Assembly (NCBI GenBank): GCA_964431735.1
Contig: CAYSLJ010000093.1
Span: 1 to 29,748 of the forward strand
Length of the DNA: 29,748 bases
Origin: CALARM01 sp964431735
GTDB taxonomy: Bacteria > Vulcanimicrobiota > SpSt-956 > JAKJGF01
Direction of reading: 5' to 3'
Shown here: positions 22,255 through 29,564 of the stretch, piece by piece
How positions within the stretch are numbered: position 1 is the stretch's first letter
Layout of the letters: the number at the start of each line of letters is the position of its first letter
Program-made: the position numbers and the translations under genes
Notes under the pieces: model-generated
What the model was told of the DNA's origin: nothing
Database searches by the model: none
The model's input: the letters and a program-made list of their open reading frames with translations, nothing else

Positions 22255-22791
22255 TTACTGTATTACAGGATTCCATACTCCGCTTGAGGGTGTTGTCGTA
22301 CTCACCGGGGTTGCTGTAATAGTCTGTGTAGCAGTAACTGTTGCCGTGACAGTTACTGTCGATACAGGAGTAGAAGTGGGTACAGGTGTCGGTGCAACCT
22401 GACCGTTTATTATATTCACTGTTACCGTTCCCGGTGAAGTGAGGGTTATATTTGTCGCTCCTGTGGCTGACTGGCCATTGCTATATAAAGTCTTACTCAG
22501 CCATGCTTCCACACGATAATTACCTGCAGAAAGGCTGGAAAAGGTATACTTTCCGTCAAGATCCGTTATTTGATCTGATATATATACAGAGTCTCTGTAA
22601 AAACGTACATAGGCAGAAGGAACAGCTATGCCATTATTCATTACGAAACCTGTTATAGTCACATTATTTAATACAGGAGTCGATGTTACAGTAACTATTA
22701 CTTTGCTGTCATCTCCACAGCCGGTTATGTATAGAAATAGAAAACTTGATACCAATAAAAGCAAAATTAAAATATTCAGATTCTTTGCCAC
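22255..22791 (-). CDS. Lipoprotein with carboxypeptidase-regulatory-like domain and Thr/Pro-rich tail
   Basis: 178 residues from a GTG with AAGGAGG 11 bases upstream. A signal peptide with 15 hydrophobic residues ends in the lipobox YITGC, so Cys25 would be lipidated. Residues about 42-120 (ITGFVMNNGIAVPSAYVRFY, DLDGKYTFSSLSAGNYRVEA) form a carboxypeptidase-regulatory-like beta-sandwich of the kind found in surface adhesion proteins. The end (125-175) is a low-complexity Val/Thr/Pro stretch (TPVPTSTPV, VTATVTATQT), a likely cell-wall or envelope linker. A surface-exposed role is inferred; the partner is unknown. Confidence 0.85.
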   Translation of the reverse strand: MAKNLNILILLLLVSSFLFLYITGCGDDSKVIVTVTSTPVLNNVTITGFVMNNGIAVPSAYVRFYRDSVYISDQITDLDGKYTFSSLSAGNYRVEAWLSKTLYSNGQSATGATNITLTSPGTVTVNIINGQVAPTPVPTSTPVSTVTVTATVTATQTITATPVSTTTPSSGVWNPVIQ

Positions 22792-23174
22792 TTTTTATAT
22801 TTCCTCCTTACTAAAAATATTTATAAAACGATTAAGAAAAACCACCTCATGTGCTCCCGTAACGCGTCACAGGAGTGAGACCTTTATTACATACTTATGC
22901 TCATGTCAGTAATTTGTCCTGTAATTCTCTCATGGAACATTAAAATCCTTCCAGGTTGCGGTAATTAAAAAACAGGTGCATTCAGGGAGTCATCATATAA
23001 GCCATATGGCTTTTACGAAATAGAGAAGGAAAAATAAAGCAGTAAATAGAATAGAATGATAATTTTTACTTTACTCTAACTTCAGTATTTTTAAATACTG
23101 AAAATAATTTTACTGAATACCAGATATATAACCTGTACGGCTATTGAAAACTGAGTAGGAAGGAGGGATTTTTG
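22792..23174. promoter_or_regulatory. Divergent intergenic region with two palindromes
   Basis: 383 bases without a gene between the divergent lipoprotein and small acidic protein. It contains AAGCCATATGGCTT (22999-23012), a perfect 14-bp palindrome, and at 23081-23102 a perfect inverted repeat with 10-bp arms (TTCAGTATTT and its complement) around TT. Both are operator-like in size and position upstream of the 23175 gene. A short degenerate heptamer patch (GTAACGCGTCACAGG) lies near 22858. I see no clear sigma-70 promoter. Confidence 0.4.
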
Positions 23175-23360
23175 ATGAAAAAAAATCTCAGGGAACTTGT
23201 AGAAAGAATTCTTGAAGATAAGAAGATAACAAAAGCAGAAGCAGAGGAACTTCAGACAGCCCTTACTGAAAACGGAGATATTTCGGAAGAAGGTTATGAA
23301 GAGATAGACAGAATTCTCAGACTTTTTGATTCTGGGGAAATTAAAGAGGTTGATGAGTAA
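23175..23360 (+). CDS. Small acidic protein, 61 residues, unknown
   Basis: The ATG at 23175 has AAGGAGG eight bases upstream, the best ribosome binding site in this part of the window; the TTG one codon earlier is less likely. The protein is helical and strongly acidic: KNLRELVERILEDKKITKAE, then EELQTALTENGDISEEGYEE and IDRILRLFDSGEIKEVDE. The middle could form an EF-hand-like or TerB-like helical pair, but no family is recognised. It converges on phaC with a hairpin between them. Because the ribosome binding site, the acidic composition and the upstream palindromes all fit, I regard it as a real gene. Confidence 0.7.
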   Translation: MKKNLRELVERILEDKKITKAEAEELQTALTENGDISEEGYEEIDRILRLFDSGEIKEVDE

Positions 23361-23380
23361 CTGGCCTGGTTATATTAAAT

Positions 23381-23404
23381 CAGGGCGAACACAGGTTCGC
23401 CCTG
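23381..23404. terminator. Bidirectional hairpin terminator between the small ORF and phaC
   Basis: CAGGGCGAAC and GTTCGCCCTG form a perfect 10-bp stem with an ACAG loop, between convergent stops at 23360 and 23411. A related GGGCAAACACAGG...TGCCCC motif occurs at about 24549-24572, so it may also be a dispersed small hairpin. Confidence 0.65.
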
Positions 23405-23410
23405 AAATGT

Positions 23411-24478
23411 TTAATGTGTTAAAAATGTACTTATTAATCTAAAAGTTTCTTCTCTCTGTGGAAACAGTGCTACAAGGGTAACATGACCTGCAGAGATGAC
23501 ATGGTAATCTACAGGGCCTCCAACAAGTGAATTAATAGCTTTTGCCGATTTTTCCGGGAACACATGATCGAATTCTGCCACAATATTCAGCACAGGACAT
23601 GTTATATTTTTCAGCTCAGCCGCCTTCCCGTTTATTTTAAAATCTCCTTTTGAAAGAAGATTTTCCTGATATAGTTCACCTATGAATTTCCTGAATACCT
23701 GTGCCGGGAATGGTATTTTATCATTTATCCACTGATCGAGAGCTTTGTAATAAAAGAGAAAATTATCATCAAGGACATTGTTATAAAGTTTTTTATATCT
23801 TTCCACTGTGGCTTTTACATCTAAAAACTGAAAACATGAATGAATGAAGTCTGCAGGTATTGTGCTTCCGAAGGAAGTCACAACTTTATCTATATTCATA
23901 TGTTCTTTTCTGGTCCATAGTGCGAGAATTCCTGCATCCTGAAAATCTACAGGTGTAGTGAGACATACGAGTTTATTTATCTGTTCTTCATAGAGAGATG
24001 TATAAACACAGGCAAGGGTTCCTCCAAGGCACTGACCGAGCATATTTATTTTCTTTTTCCCTGTTAATCTGGAAATTTTTCTCACGGCTCTTCTCATGAA
24101 AGTATCTATATAGTAATCAAATGTGAGATGGCCATGTTCGTCTCCCGGTATACCCCAGTCAAGAAGATATGTATCTATACCGTTTTCTACAAGATTTTCT
24201 ATAAGACTGTGACCTTTTATGAGATCCATTATATAATATCTGAGTATGAGGGAAGGAATTATCAGTAACGGCGTGTTATGGAGCTGTTCTTTTACAGGCG
24301 TATATCTGTAAAGTTTCAGCGAACTTTCTTCATAGACAGTTTCTTTAGGAGTTGAGGCAAGATTTAATTCTTTTATTCTTTTATCCATATCCTCTCTTTT
24401 TGCCGTCATGGATTCCTGGATAATCTTTGCATATTTCAGATTCTTCTCTTCGAATTGTTTTGCTTCGTCAGGTATCAT
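23411..24478 (-). CDS. phaC: Class III polyhydroxyalkanoate synthase subunit PhaC
   Basis: 355 residues from the ATG at 24478, preceded by AAAGGAG six bases away; the frame continues to 24514 through repeat sequence. PhaC polymerises (R)-3-hydroxyacyl-CoA into PHA at the granule surface. The lipase-like box GQCLGGTLA holds Cys150, Asp304 is in AEFDHVFP and His332 in SAGHVTL. These match within two residues the Cys149/Asp302/His331 triad of the class III enzyme of Allochromatium vinosum. The length of 355 is also class III, the form that needs PhaE. The phaE-like gene lies upstream on the same strand, but 281 bases of repeats separate the two. Confidence 0.95.
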   Translation of the reverse strand: MIPDEAKQFEEKNLKYAKIIQESMTAKREDMDKRIKELNLASTPKETVYEESSLKLYRYTPVKEQLHNTPLLIIPSLILRYYIMDLIKGHSLIENLVENGIDTYLLDWGIPGDEHGHLTFDYYIDTFMRRAVRKISRLTGKKKINMLGQCLGGTLACVYTSLYEEQINKLVCLTTPVDFQDAGILALWTRKEHMNIDKVVTSFGSTIPADFIHSCFQFLDVKATVERYKKLYNNVLDDNFLFYYKALDQWINDKIPFPAQVFRKFIGELYQENLLSKGDFKINGKAAELKNITCPVLNIVAEFDHVFPEKSAKAINSLVGGPVDYHVISAGHVTLVALFPQREETFRLISTFLTH

Positions 24479-24501
24479 TGTATTCTCCTTTCGTTTGTAA
24501 T

Positions 24502-24533
24502 CGTGACGCGTCACGCGTAATGCGTAATGCGTA
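24502..24533. repeat. Heptamer array in the phaC leader
   Basis: Units GTGACGC, GTCACGC, GTAATGC and GTAATGC in a row, 25 bases or so upstream of the phaC start. TGACGCG at its left end inverts to TCACGCG, giving a short hairpin close to the ribosome binding site. Confidence 0.75.
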
Positions 24534-24580
24534 TTTTCACCGGGTACCGGGCAAACACAGGGGGGATGCCCCTACGATTC

Positions 24581-24710
24581 ACTTAGGACTGTAAGAAAAA
24601 TAACTCCGGTAAATTGTTGGAACGGTTATCATACTCGCGTCACGCGTTACGCGTTACGCGTCACGATATAAATTATAACTATGATGTAATTATTTTCAGA
24701 CAGTTCCTTA
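24581..24710 (+). mobile_element. MITE-like element, copy B (between phaE and phaC)
   Basis: 130 bp. Left end CTTAGGACTGTAAGAAAAA, right end (reverse complement) TAAGGAACTGTCTGAAAATA, i.e. imperfect terminal inverted repeats of about 22 bp. The core is a TCACGCG/TTACGCG heptamer array (about 24642-24665) followed by ATATAAATTATAACTATGA. It is highly similar to copy C (27026-27156) and to the reverse complement of copy A (22042-22173). It has no open reading frame. Confidence 0.8.
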
Positions 24711-24762
24711 TCACTTATCACTTATCACTTTTCACTCTTCACTTTTCACTCTTCACTACTCA
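24711..24762. repeat. Eight-unit heptamer array supplying the phaE stop codon
   Basis: Read on the minus strand this is eight consecutive units of the form TGANNAG (TGAGTAG, TGAAGAG, TGAAAAG, TGAAGAG, TGAAAAG, TGATAAG, TGATAAG, TGATAAG). The first TGA is the stop codon of the phaE-like gene, and the last unit merges into the MITE end (TAAGGAACTG). It is the longest array of the window. Confidence 0.85.
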
Positions 24763-25137
24763 CCAGATTTTCTCCTCACCGGCACCGGTCTTTATCGAAC
24801 GTTTAATATCAGCTATCTCATCAGATAAATCTTCTATTTTTTCTTCGAGATCCAGTAATTTTGATTCTATTTTCTGGAGATACTGAAGGATTTTCGCACT
24901 ATCTTCCCTTGTAGGCATATTCATTTTTTCCAGATAATTTTTCATCATGTCATCATTTTTTTTCTTACCCTCTAGACCTGCTTCTACTCCTTTACTGATA
25001 TTTGCCAGAAATGACGGGTTGTGTATAAGTTCATTCATTTTTTCTATAAAGGTTTTTTCCATCTGCTCATAAAACTGTTTTCCGAACTGTGTGGGGTCCA
25101 TAAATTGTTTCCCGAATTGTGACGGATCCATAAACAT
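24760..25137 (-). CDS. phaE: PhaE-like accessory subunit of PHA synthase
   Basis: 125 residues, much shorter than typical PhaE (about 350). The C-terminal half, MPTREDSAKILQYLQ (about 75-89) followed by a Leu/Glu/Asp coiled coil, matches the conserved MPTRxDv...L...l..LE end of PhaE/PhaR and phasin-type proteins. The N-terminus carries a tandem 10-residue repeat, MDPSQFGKQF and MDPTQFGKQF, possibly a granule or PhaC contact. The start has AAGGAGG 11 bases upstream. It lies between the FAD oxidoreductase gene (29-base gap) and phaC. The stop TGA is the first unit of a heptamer array. The call rests mainly on the C-terminal motif and context; a phasin or PhaR is an alternative. Confidence 0.7.
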   Translation of the reverse strand: MFMDPSQFGKQFMDPTQFGKQFYEQMEKTFIEKMNELIHNPSFLANISKGVEAGLEGKKKNDDMMKNYLEKMNMPTREDSAKILQYLQKIESKLLDLEEKIEDLSDEIADIKRSIKTGAGEEKIW

Positions 25138-25166
25138 AATAGTGACTGCCTCCTTATTAAATAAAA

Positions 25167-26573
25167 TTATAAATCGAAAATTTTACCGGGATTTAAGATA
25201 TTATTTGGATCAAAAGATTTTTTTATATCCTTCATAAGTCTTAACAGGGTGTTGTCTGTAAATATATTCATATATTCTTTTTTTACGACACCTATGCCAT
25301 GTTCGCCTGAAATTTTTCCTCCTCTGCTTATGGCATCATCATGGATTTTTCTTCTTATTTTTTCATATTTTTCTTCCCAGTCAGGGATAAGTTCTCCTTT
25401 AAGATTTACTTTTGCCATATGGGTGTGGAGGTTGCCGTCTGCTGCATGACCGAAGGTGGGAAGCCACATGTCTTCTTCTTTTTCTATTTCTTCCACCTGT
25501 TTCAGGTGAGATTCTATCTGGTTTCTCGGTAGTACTATATCCAGAGCTTCTATTGTTACGGATTTCAGTGCTTCATAGACCAGGCTTCTGATCTCCAGAA
25601 TTTCTTCCTGTTTTTCCCTTTCTTCTGCAACAAAAACATCCAGTGCTTCATAATTCATACATATATCTGAAATTTTAAGACTGGATTTTTCAACTTCTTC
25701 CATATCTTCTCCTTCTAAAATGATAAGGAGATAAACATCGCCGGTTTTTACAGGCCACGATTTATTCAGATAATCTTTAGACATATTGATGAGTCTGCTG
25801 CTTATAAATTCTATCGAAAGAGGAAGTATGCCTTTACAGAGTATCTTCGGCACACTTTTAAGGGCTTTAGATACACTGTCAAATGGTATAACAAGGGTAA
25901 GAGATGCTTCAGGAACAGGCATAACACTGAAGGTTGTCTCAGTTACAATACCGAGAGTTCCTTCTGAGCCGATCATAAGATGGAGGAGATTATATCCGGA
26001 ACTGTCTTTAAGAAGTTTCCCTCCAAGTCTGACAATATGTCCGTCAGGGAGGACTACTTCCAGCGCTCTTACGAAATGTCTCACTGTGCCGTATTTAACA
26101 GCCCTTGCCCCTCCTGCGTTTGTACATACTATTCCTCCTGTTGTGGCACTTTCTTCTCCGGGGTGGGGCGGGAAAAACATGTTTTTTTCCTTTAATTTTT
26201 CTTTCAATTCCCTGAGTGTAAAGCCTGCTTCCATTGTAGCCATAAGATTTTCTTCATCAAGTTCCAGAAATTTATTCATTTTTTCAAGACTTATTACAAT
26301 ACCGCCGAAAAGCGGAATAGCTCCCCCTGCAAGTCCCGTCCCTCCCCCTCTTGCCAGAACAGGTATATTATACTTATTTGCTATTTTTAAAATTTCTGAA
26401 ATCTCTTCTGAAGTCTCCGGTTTTATTACCACTTCAGGATAGTGTTTTAAATGGGGCAGCACTGTTTCATCATGGGAATAATCTTCCATTTTATCTTTTT
26501 CCGTAATGATATTTTTTACGCCTGATATAAGTTCAAGTTCTTCAATTATGGTGGGATTAATTATGTTATACAT
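25167..26573 (-). CDS. GlcD-type FAD-linked oxidoreductase (2-hydroxyacid dehydrogenase)
   Basis: 468 residues from the ATG at 26573, with AAGGAGG four bases upstream; the frame continues to 26624 without support. The protein has a PCMH-type FAD domain with PVLARGGGTGLAGG (71-84), PPHPGEESATTGGIV, and MIGSEGTLGIVTE. Its C-terminal cap contains GHAADGNLHTHM (375-386) and SGEHGIGVVKKEYM (422-435), whose His and Glu bind metal and substrate in the family. Such enzymes oxidise D-lactate, glycolate or other 2-hydroxyacids and pass electrons to a quinone or electron-transfer flavoprotein. No iron-sulfur partner gene is adjacent. Co-direction with phaE and phaC suggests supply of carbon or reducing power to PHA metabolism, but the substrate is not determined. 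Confidence 0.92.
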   Translation of the reverse strand: MYNIINPTIIEELELISGVKNIITEKDKMEDYSHDETVLPHLKHYPEVVIKPETSEEISEILKIANKYNIPVLARGGGTGLAGGAIPLFGGIVISLEKMNKFLELDEENLMATMEAGFTLRELKEKLKEKNMFFPPHPGEESATTGGIVCTNAGGARAVKYGTVRHFVRALEVVLPDGHIVRLGGKLLKDSSGYNLLHLMIGSEGTLGIVTETTFSVMPVPEASLTLVIPFDSVSKALKSVPKILCKGILPLSIEFISSRLINMSKDYLNKSWPVKTGDVYLLIILEGEDMEEVEKSSLKISDICMNYEALDVFVAEEREKQEEILEIRSLVYEALKSVTIEALDIVLPRNQIESHLKQVEEIEKEEDMWLPTFGHAADGNLHTHMAKVNLKGELIPDWEEKYEKIRRKIHDDAISRGGKISGEHGIGVVKKEYMNIFTDNTLLRLMKDIKKSFDPNNILNPGKIFDL

Positions 26574-26585
26574 ATAACCTCCTTC

Positions 26586-26601
26586 AGTGAGTGGTGAGTG
26601 G
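26586..26601. repeat. Short GTGAGTG heptamer pair in the glcD-like leader
   Basis: AGTGAGTGGTGAGTGG has two TGAGTGG-type units directly next to the AAGGAGG ribosome binding site of the FAD oxidoreductase gene. It begins a 579-base gene-free stretch (26574-27152) that consists of a palindrome, two repeat elements and a gene-fragment repeat. Confidence 0.6.
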
Positions 26602-26710
26602 TATATGGAGTATATATTTTCCACAGTACCTGCGGATTTTTTATATTACTTTTGAGAATTACTCTGTATTATGGTTTATAATTTAATCACTTCATTAATA
26701 ATCCTGCTAA

Positions 26711-26754
26711 ACAAAAAAACATTCTGAAAATTAATTTTCAAAATGTTTTTTTGT
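26711..26754. terminator. 44-bp near-perfect palindrome
   Basis: Left arm ACAAAAAAACATTCTGAAAA plus TT and its complement pair over 22 bp with one mismatch and no loop beyond AATT. Flanking TCCTG and CAGGA extend the stem. Each strand ends in a T-run (GTTTTTTTGT), so it could terminate transcription both ways, notably transcripts from the subtilase on the minus strand. Confidence 0.6.
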
Positions 26755-26770
26755 TCAGGAATGCCAATTT

Positions 26771-26903
26771 ATTATAGTTTATTTCATAACTTATTAGAAT
26801 TTAAGTGAATAGTGAGTGGTGAGTAGTGAGTAGAATATGGCAATTTCACTCACTATTCACTACTCACTCATTAATTATGAATTGTTATGAAACTAACTAT
26901 AAT
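26771..26903. mobile_element. Second MITE-like element with heptamer core
   Basis: 133 bp with terminal inverted repeats ATTATAGTTTATTTCATAAC (26771-26790) and, reversed, ATTATAGTTAGTTTCATAAC (26884-26903), 18 of 20 matching. Inside, a TGAGTAG-type array (26803-26836) faces its inverse TCACTAC-type array (26845-26872), so the entire element can fold on itself. It has no reading frame. Confidence 0.65.
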
Positions 26904-26930
26904 GATATTTATTATGTAATTTTCATAAAA

Positions 26931-26955
26931 TCTGACTGCTGATAGCTGAACGCTT
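26931..26955. repeat. TGACTGC/TGATAGC heptamers
   Basis: TGACTGC, TGATAGC and TGAACGC follow in tandem, immediately before the third copy of the dispersed gene fragment. Same units as the array between csm3 and csm5. Confidence 0.7.
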
Positions 26956-26956
26956 A

Positions 26957-27026
26957 CATATATTTTCCGGAAGAGTCCGGCCAGGGACAGGTTTTAGAAA
27001 TGGATACTGACTTATCTGGAGCGGTA
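26957..27026 (+). repeat. Dispersed gene-fragment repeat, copy 3 (5'-truncated)
   Basis: Corresponds to bases 51-120 of copy 1, again in an open frame (IYFPEESGQGQVLEM, then DTDLSGAV), with a small cluster of changes. It runs directly into the MITE copy C, reading LRTLRKITPANC before a TAG near 27066. It has no start. Confidence 0.8.
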
Positions 27027-27156
27027 CTTAGGACTTTAAGAAAAATAACTCCGGCAAATTGTTAGAACAATAATTACCCTCGCGTCACGCGTTACGCTTT
27101 ACGCATCACGATATAAATTATAACTATGATGTAATTATTTTCAGACAGTTCCTTAG
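27026..27156 (+). mobile_element. MITE-like element, copy C (overlaps the subtilase stop)
   Basis: 131 bp, same orientation as copy B and opposite to copy A. The left end abuts the gene-fragment repeat at exactly the site where copy A abuts copy 2. The right end, read on the minus strand, starts CTAAGGAACTGTCTG, and its TAA is the stop codon of the subtilase gene. The heptamer core lies at about 27081-27110. Confidence 0.8.
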
Positions 27157-28823
27157 CCGTTGAAAGCAATTTTTCCTCCTGAACCGCTGATAAGATATCC
27201 CATAGATTGTGTTTTCATCTTTGCAAAGATTTCAGGAAGTTCTCCCTTTGTCTTTTCTGCCACCTGAATTGCTTCCATTGCATCAAGGACTCCTGCACCC
27301 TGGGAAATCTTCGGTTTGCTCATATCATCTGCAGTTTTTGTAAGAATATCTTTAACCTGAGACGGAGAAAGTTGCGGATTTATTTCAAGCATATCTGCTA
27401 CTATGCCTGCCGTGAGTGGTGTTGCCATGGAAGTGCCCTGCATACTGATATAATTATCATCTATACTGTTAATGTTAAGTTTTGAAAAGGTTTTATTCCA
27501 GAATTTCCTCAGTTCACCGTCTGACTTACCTGTAACCAGTTCCGGGTTCATTCCGAAATTTTCATAGAGAACAGGTGGTAGAATTCTCAATTTATCATCA
27601 GGTAATTGTTTTATATAATTTATGGCTGTTGCCTGTTTGGCGATTTCACTTCCCGGTACATTGAGTGATATAATATTTGTTCCGGGAGCTACCAGATCCG
27701 GCTTTAAAAGACCGTCTTCTGTGCCTCTGCTTGAAAATGATGCTATGTCATCATCATCTTTTTGAGGTGTATTTTTATCATCTACGGCTCCTATTGTAAT
27801 AGCATAGGGGCTGTTTCCCGGTGCTGCTGCAATTGTTCCTTCTACAGGTCCTTCATTCCCTGCGGCAGCTACTACGACTATACCTGCGTCTGACGCCCTT
27901 TTTACAGCCTGATTTATTGCATTGCACTGATCCCTGGTAACAGGAACACCTACAGACATATTTATTATTCTTATATTATATTGATCTCTGTTTTGAATTA
28001 CCCAGTCTATTCCCTCAACTATATCGGAGACCTTTGCACCACCGTCGGAATTTAATACCTTTATCCCTACAAGATTTGCTTCAGGAGCAGTGCCCTTATA
28101 TTTACCTCCGGAGACCATCCCTGTTCCTGCCGCATCACCTGCTACATGGGTTCCATGACCGTTATCATCATAGGGAGTTTCCCTGTCATTTACAAAATCT
28201 TTGAAGGCAATTATTTTATCTTTAATATCGGGATGAGGGTATATACCTGTATCCAGAATGGCAATAGCAATACCTTTTCCTGTAGTTTTAAGCTCATTGA
28301 TTTTTGTTGTGGCATTGAGCTCAAAAGGTATATCCTTCCTTTCATTTTTCAGCTCTTTTTCTTCCGGCTCTACTCCGTTGTCATGTGCAGGCTCGAAATA
28401 TGAAGGGAGTATATACTGTGTTTCATTTGAAGTTACATTATAGCCTTCATTTTTTAACTTCTCAGCCGTTTCCCTGCTAACTCTTGCAATGACTTCTCCT
28501 CCTCCAAGAGTTCTATCGACTTTAATGTTTCTCATGGAGACTTTCTCTGAGGTGAATGCGCCGGGAGCAAGAAGAAGGTCGCCCTGAACGGGATTTCTTG
28601 CTGATATTATAACAGGTATTAATTCTTCTTCTGTTCCTTTAGTGGAAATACAGGTTAAATCTACATTGTCACTTATGTTTTTATCACCTGTTTTTTCAGT
28701 GTTCCCTCTTCTGTCTGAAGGACTTACTTCTTCTTTTGGAAGAGCACAGAGAAATCTGCTGTTATTTCGGAGTTTTGTCAGATATTCCCTTGGTCTGGAA
28801 ATATGGCTGGATATTTCATTCAT
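27153..28823 (-). CDS. Subtilisin-family (S8) serine protease
   Basis: 556 residues. The catalytic triad is complete: Asp191 (AILDTGIYPHPDI), His223 (NGHGTHVAGDAAG) and Ser465 (QGTSMATPLTAG), with the oxyanion Asn323 (AAGNEGP). Residues about 70-140 resemble an inhibitor-I9-like propeptide. An insertion of about 60 residues (395-455) precedes the serine block. No signal peptide or membrane segment is visible, so it may act in the cytoplasm or leave by another route. The ATG at 28823 has AGGTG about eight bases upstream. The final glycine codon is followed by a TAA that belongs to the MITE inverted repeat, so the C-terminus may have been trimmed by insertion; the peptidase domain itself looks complete. 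Confidence 0.93.
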   Translation of the reverse strand: MNEISSHISRPREYLTKLRNNSRFLCALPKEEVSPSDRRGNTEKTGDKNISDNVDLTCISTKGTEEELIPVIISARNPVQGDLLLAPGAFTSEKVSMRNIKVDRTLGGGEVIARVSRETAEKLKNEGYNVTSNETQYILPSYFEPAHDNGVEPEEKELKNERKDIPFELNATTKINELKTTGKGIAIAILDTGIYPHPDIKDKIIAFKDFVNDRETPYDDNGHGTHVAGDAAGTGMVSGGKYKGTAPEANLVGIKVLNSDGGAKVSDIVEGIDWVIQNRDQYNIRIINMSVGVPVTRDQCNAINQAVKRASDAGIVVVAAAGNEGPVEGTIAAAPGNSPYAITIGAVDDKNTPQKDDDDIASFSSRGTEDGLLKPDLVAPGTNIISLNVPGSEIAKQATAINYIKQLPDDKLRILPPVLYENFGMNPELVTGKSDGELRKFWNKTFSKLNINSIDDNYISMQGTSMATPLTAGIVADMLEINPQLSPSQVKDILTKTADDMSKPKISQGAGVLDAMEAIQVAEKTKGELPEIFAKMKTQSMGYLISGSGGKIAFNG

Positions 28824-28853
28824 ATATATTCACCTGCAATTATTTATATAAAT

Positions 28854-28877
28854 CGTGACGCGTCACGCGTGACGCGA
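28854..28877. repeat. TGACGCG/TCACGCG heptamer hairpin upstream of the subtilase
   Basis: GTGACGCGTCACGCGTGACGC consists of three 7-bp units of alternating orientation, immediately upstream of the subtilase ribosome binding site. The alternation makes it self-complementary. Confidence 0.75.
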
Positions 28878-29003
28878 GGAAAGAGATTTTAATTCTTTAA
28901 TAAACTATCAGATTAGTTAATTATACCATAATACTATCATATTTCTTAGAGAAAATTGTTAACATTTTGTTAATAAAAAAACATGTCTTCAATGATTTTC
29001 ATA

Positions 29004-29564
29004 TTATTCTGAAAGGGTAAATTTATTATGAAACATAAATTTTTCCAGAGGAAATCTTTCAGGTCTTTTCTTTTCATGCTCTATCTGTTTTTCATTAAGG
29101 TCAGGACTTATTTCCTCTGAATAGGTACCTACTGCTATAAGGGCTATAAGTGTCATATCAGAAGGAATATGAAGGATTTCTTTTGCTTTATCTTCATCAA
29201 AGCCTGCCATGGGATGTGCCACAAGACCCAGTTCTGTGGCTCTTAAAATGAGAAAAGCTGTGGCCATGCCTGTATCGAAAGAATAATATTCCCTTCCTTT
29301 TACAATACAGTCGAGTTCTTTTTTACTGAATACTGCAATAATAAGGGATGCCGCTTTTGCCCAGCTATTTGCCTTCGGCAGGGAATTATGCAGTTCTGCA
29401 AGTGCTTCATTACCGTATACAAAAACATATCTCCATGGCTGGTTGTTGTAACATGAAGGGGCAAGACCGGCACATTGGGAAAGATCCTTTATTAAGTCTT
29501 CCGTTACTTCCAGCGGTTTTAATGATCTGTAAGCTCTTCTTTTATTTATTATGTCTTTTAACAT
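29004..29564 (-). CDS. Nitroreductase-family FMN flavoprotein
   Basis: 186 residues from the ATG at 29564, about ten bases after AAAGGA; the GTG at 29573 overlaps that site and is less likely. The N-terminal INKRRAYRSLKPLEVTEDLI, LAPSCYNNQPWRYVFVYG and C-terminal HPMAGFDEDKAKEIL and LIALIAVG blocks are those of the nitroreductase fold, which binds FMN at a dimer interface and reduces nitro compounds, quinones or other substrates with NAD(P)H. The physiological substrate is not evident. It stands alone; the 184 bases downstream in window order (29565-29748) show no gene. Confidence 0.92.
   Translation of the reverse strand: MLKDIINKRRAYRSLKPLEVTEDLIKDLSQCAGLAPSCYNNQPWRYVFVYGNEALAELHNSLPKANSWAKAASLIIAVFSKKELDCIVKGREYYSFDTGMATAFLILRATELGLVAHPMAGFDEDKAKEILHIPSDMTLIALIAVGTYSEEISPDLNEKQIEHEKKRPERFPLEKFMFHNKFTLSE

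Noticed and set aside
24711..24762. Possible CRISPR array
   Set aside because: Unit length is 7 bp with no spacers; no repeat-spacer structure of 25-40 bp units exists anywhere in the window.
25786..26442. Long open frame of 218 codons antisense to the FAD oxidoreductase
   Set aside because: It is a shadow of a well-supported gene, with Ser/Pro-rich low-complexity content and no ribosome binding site.
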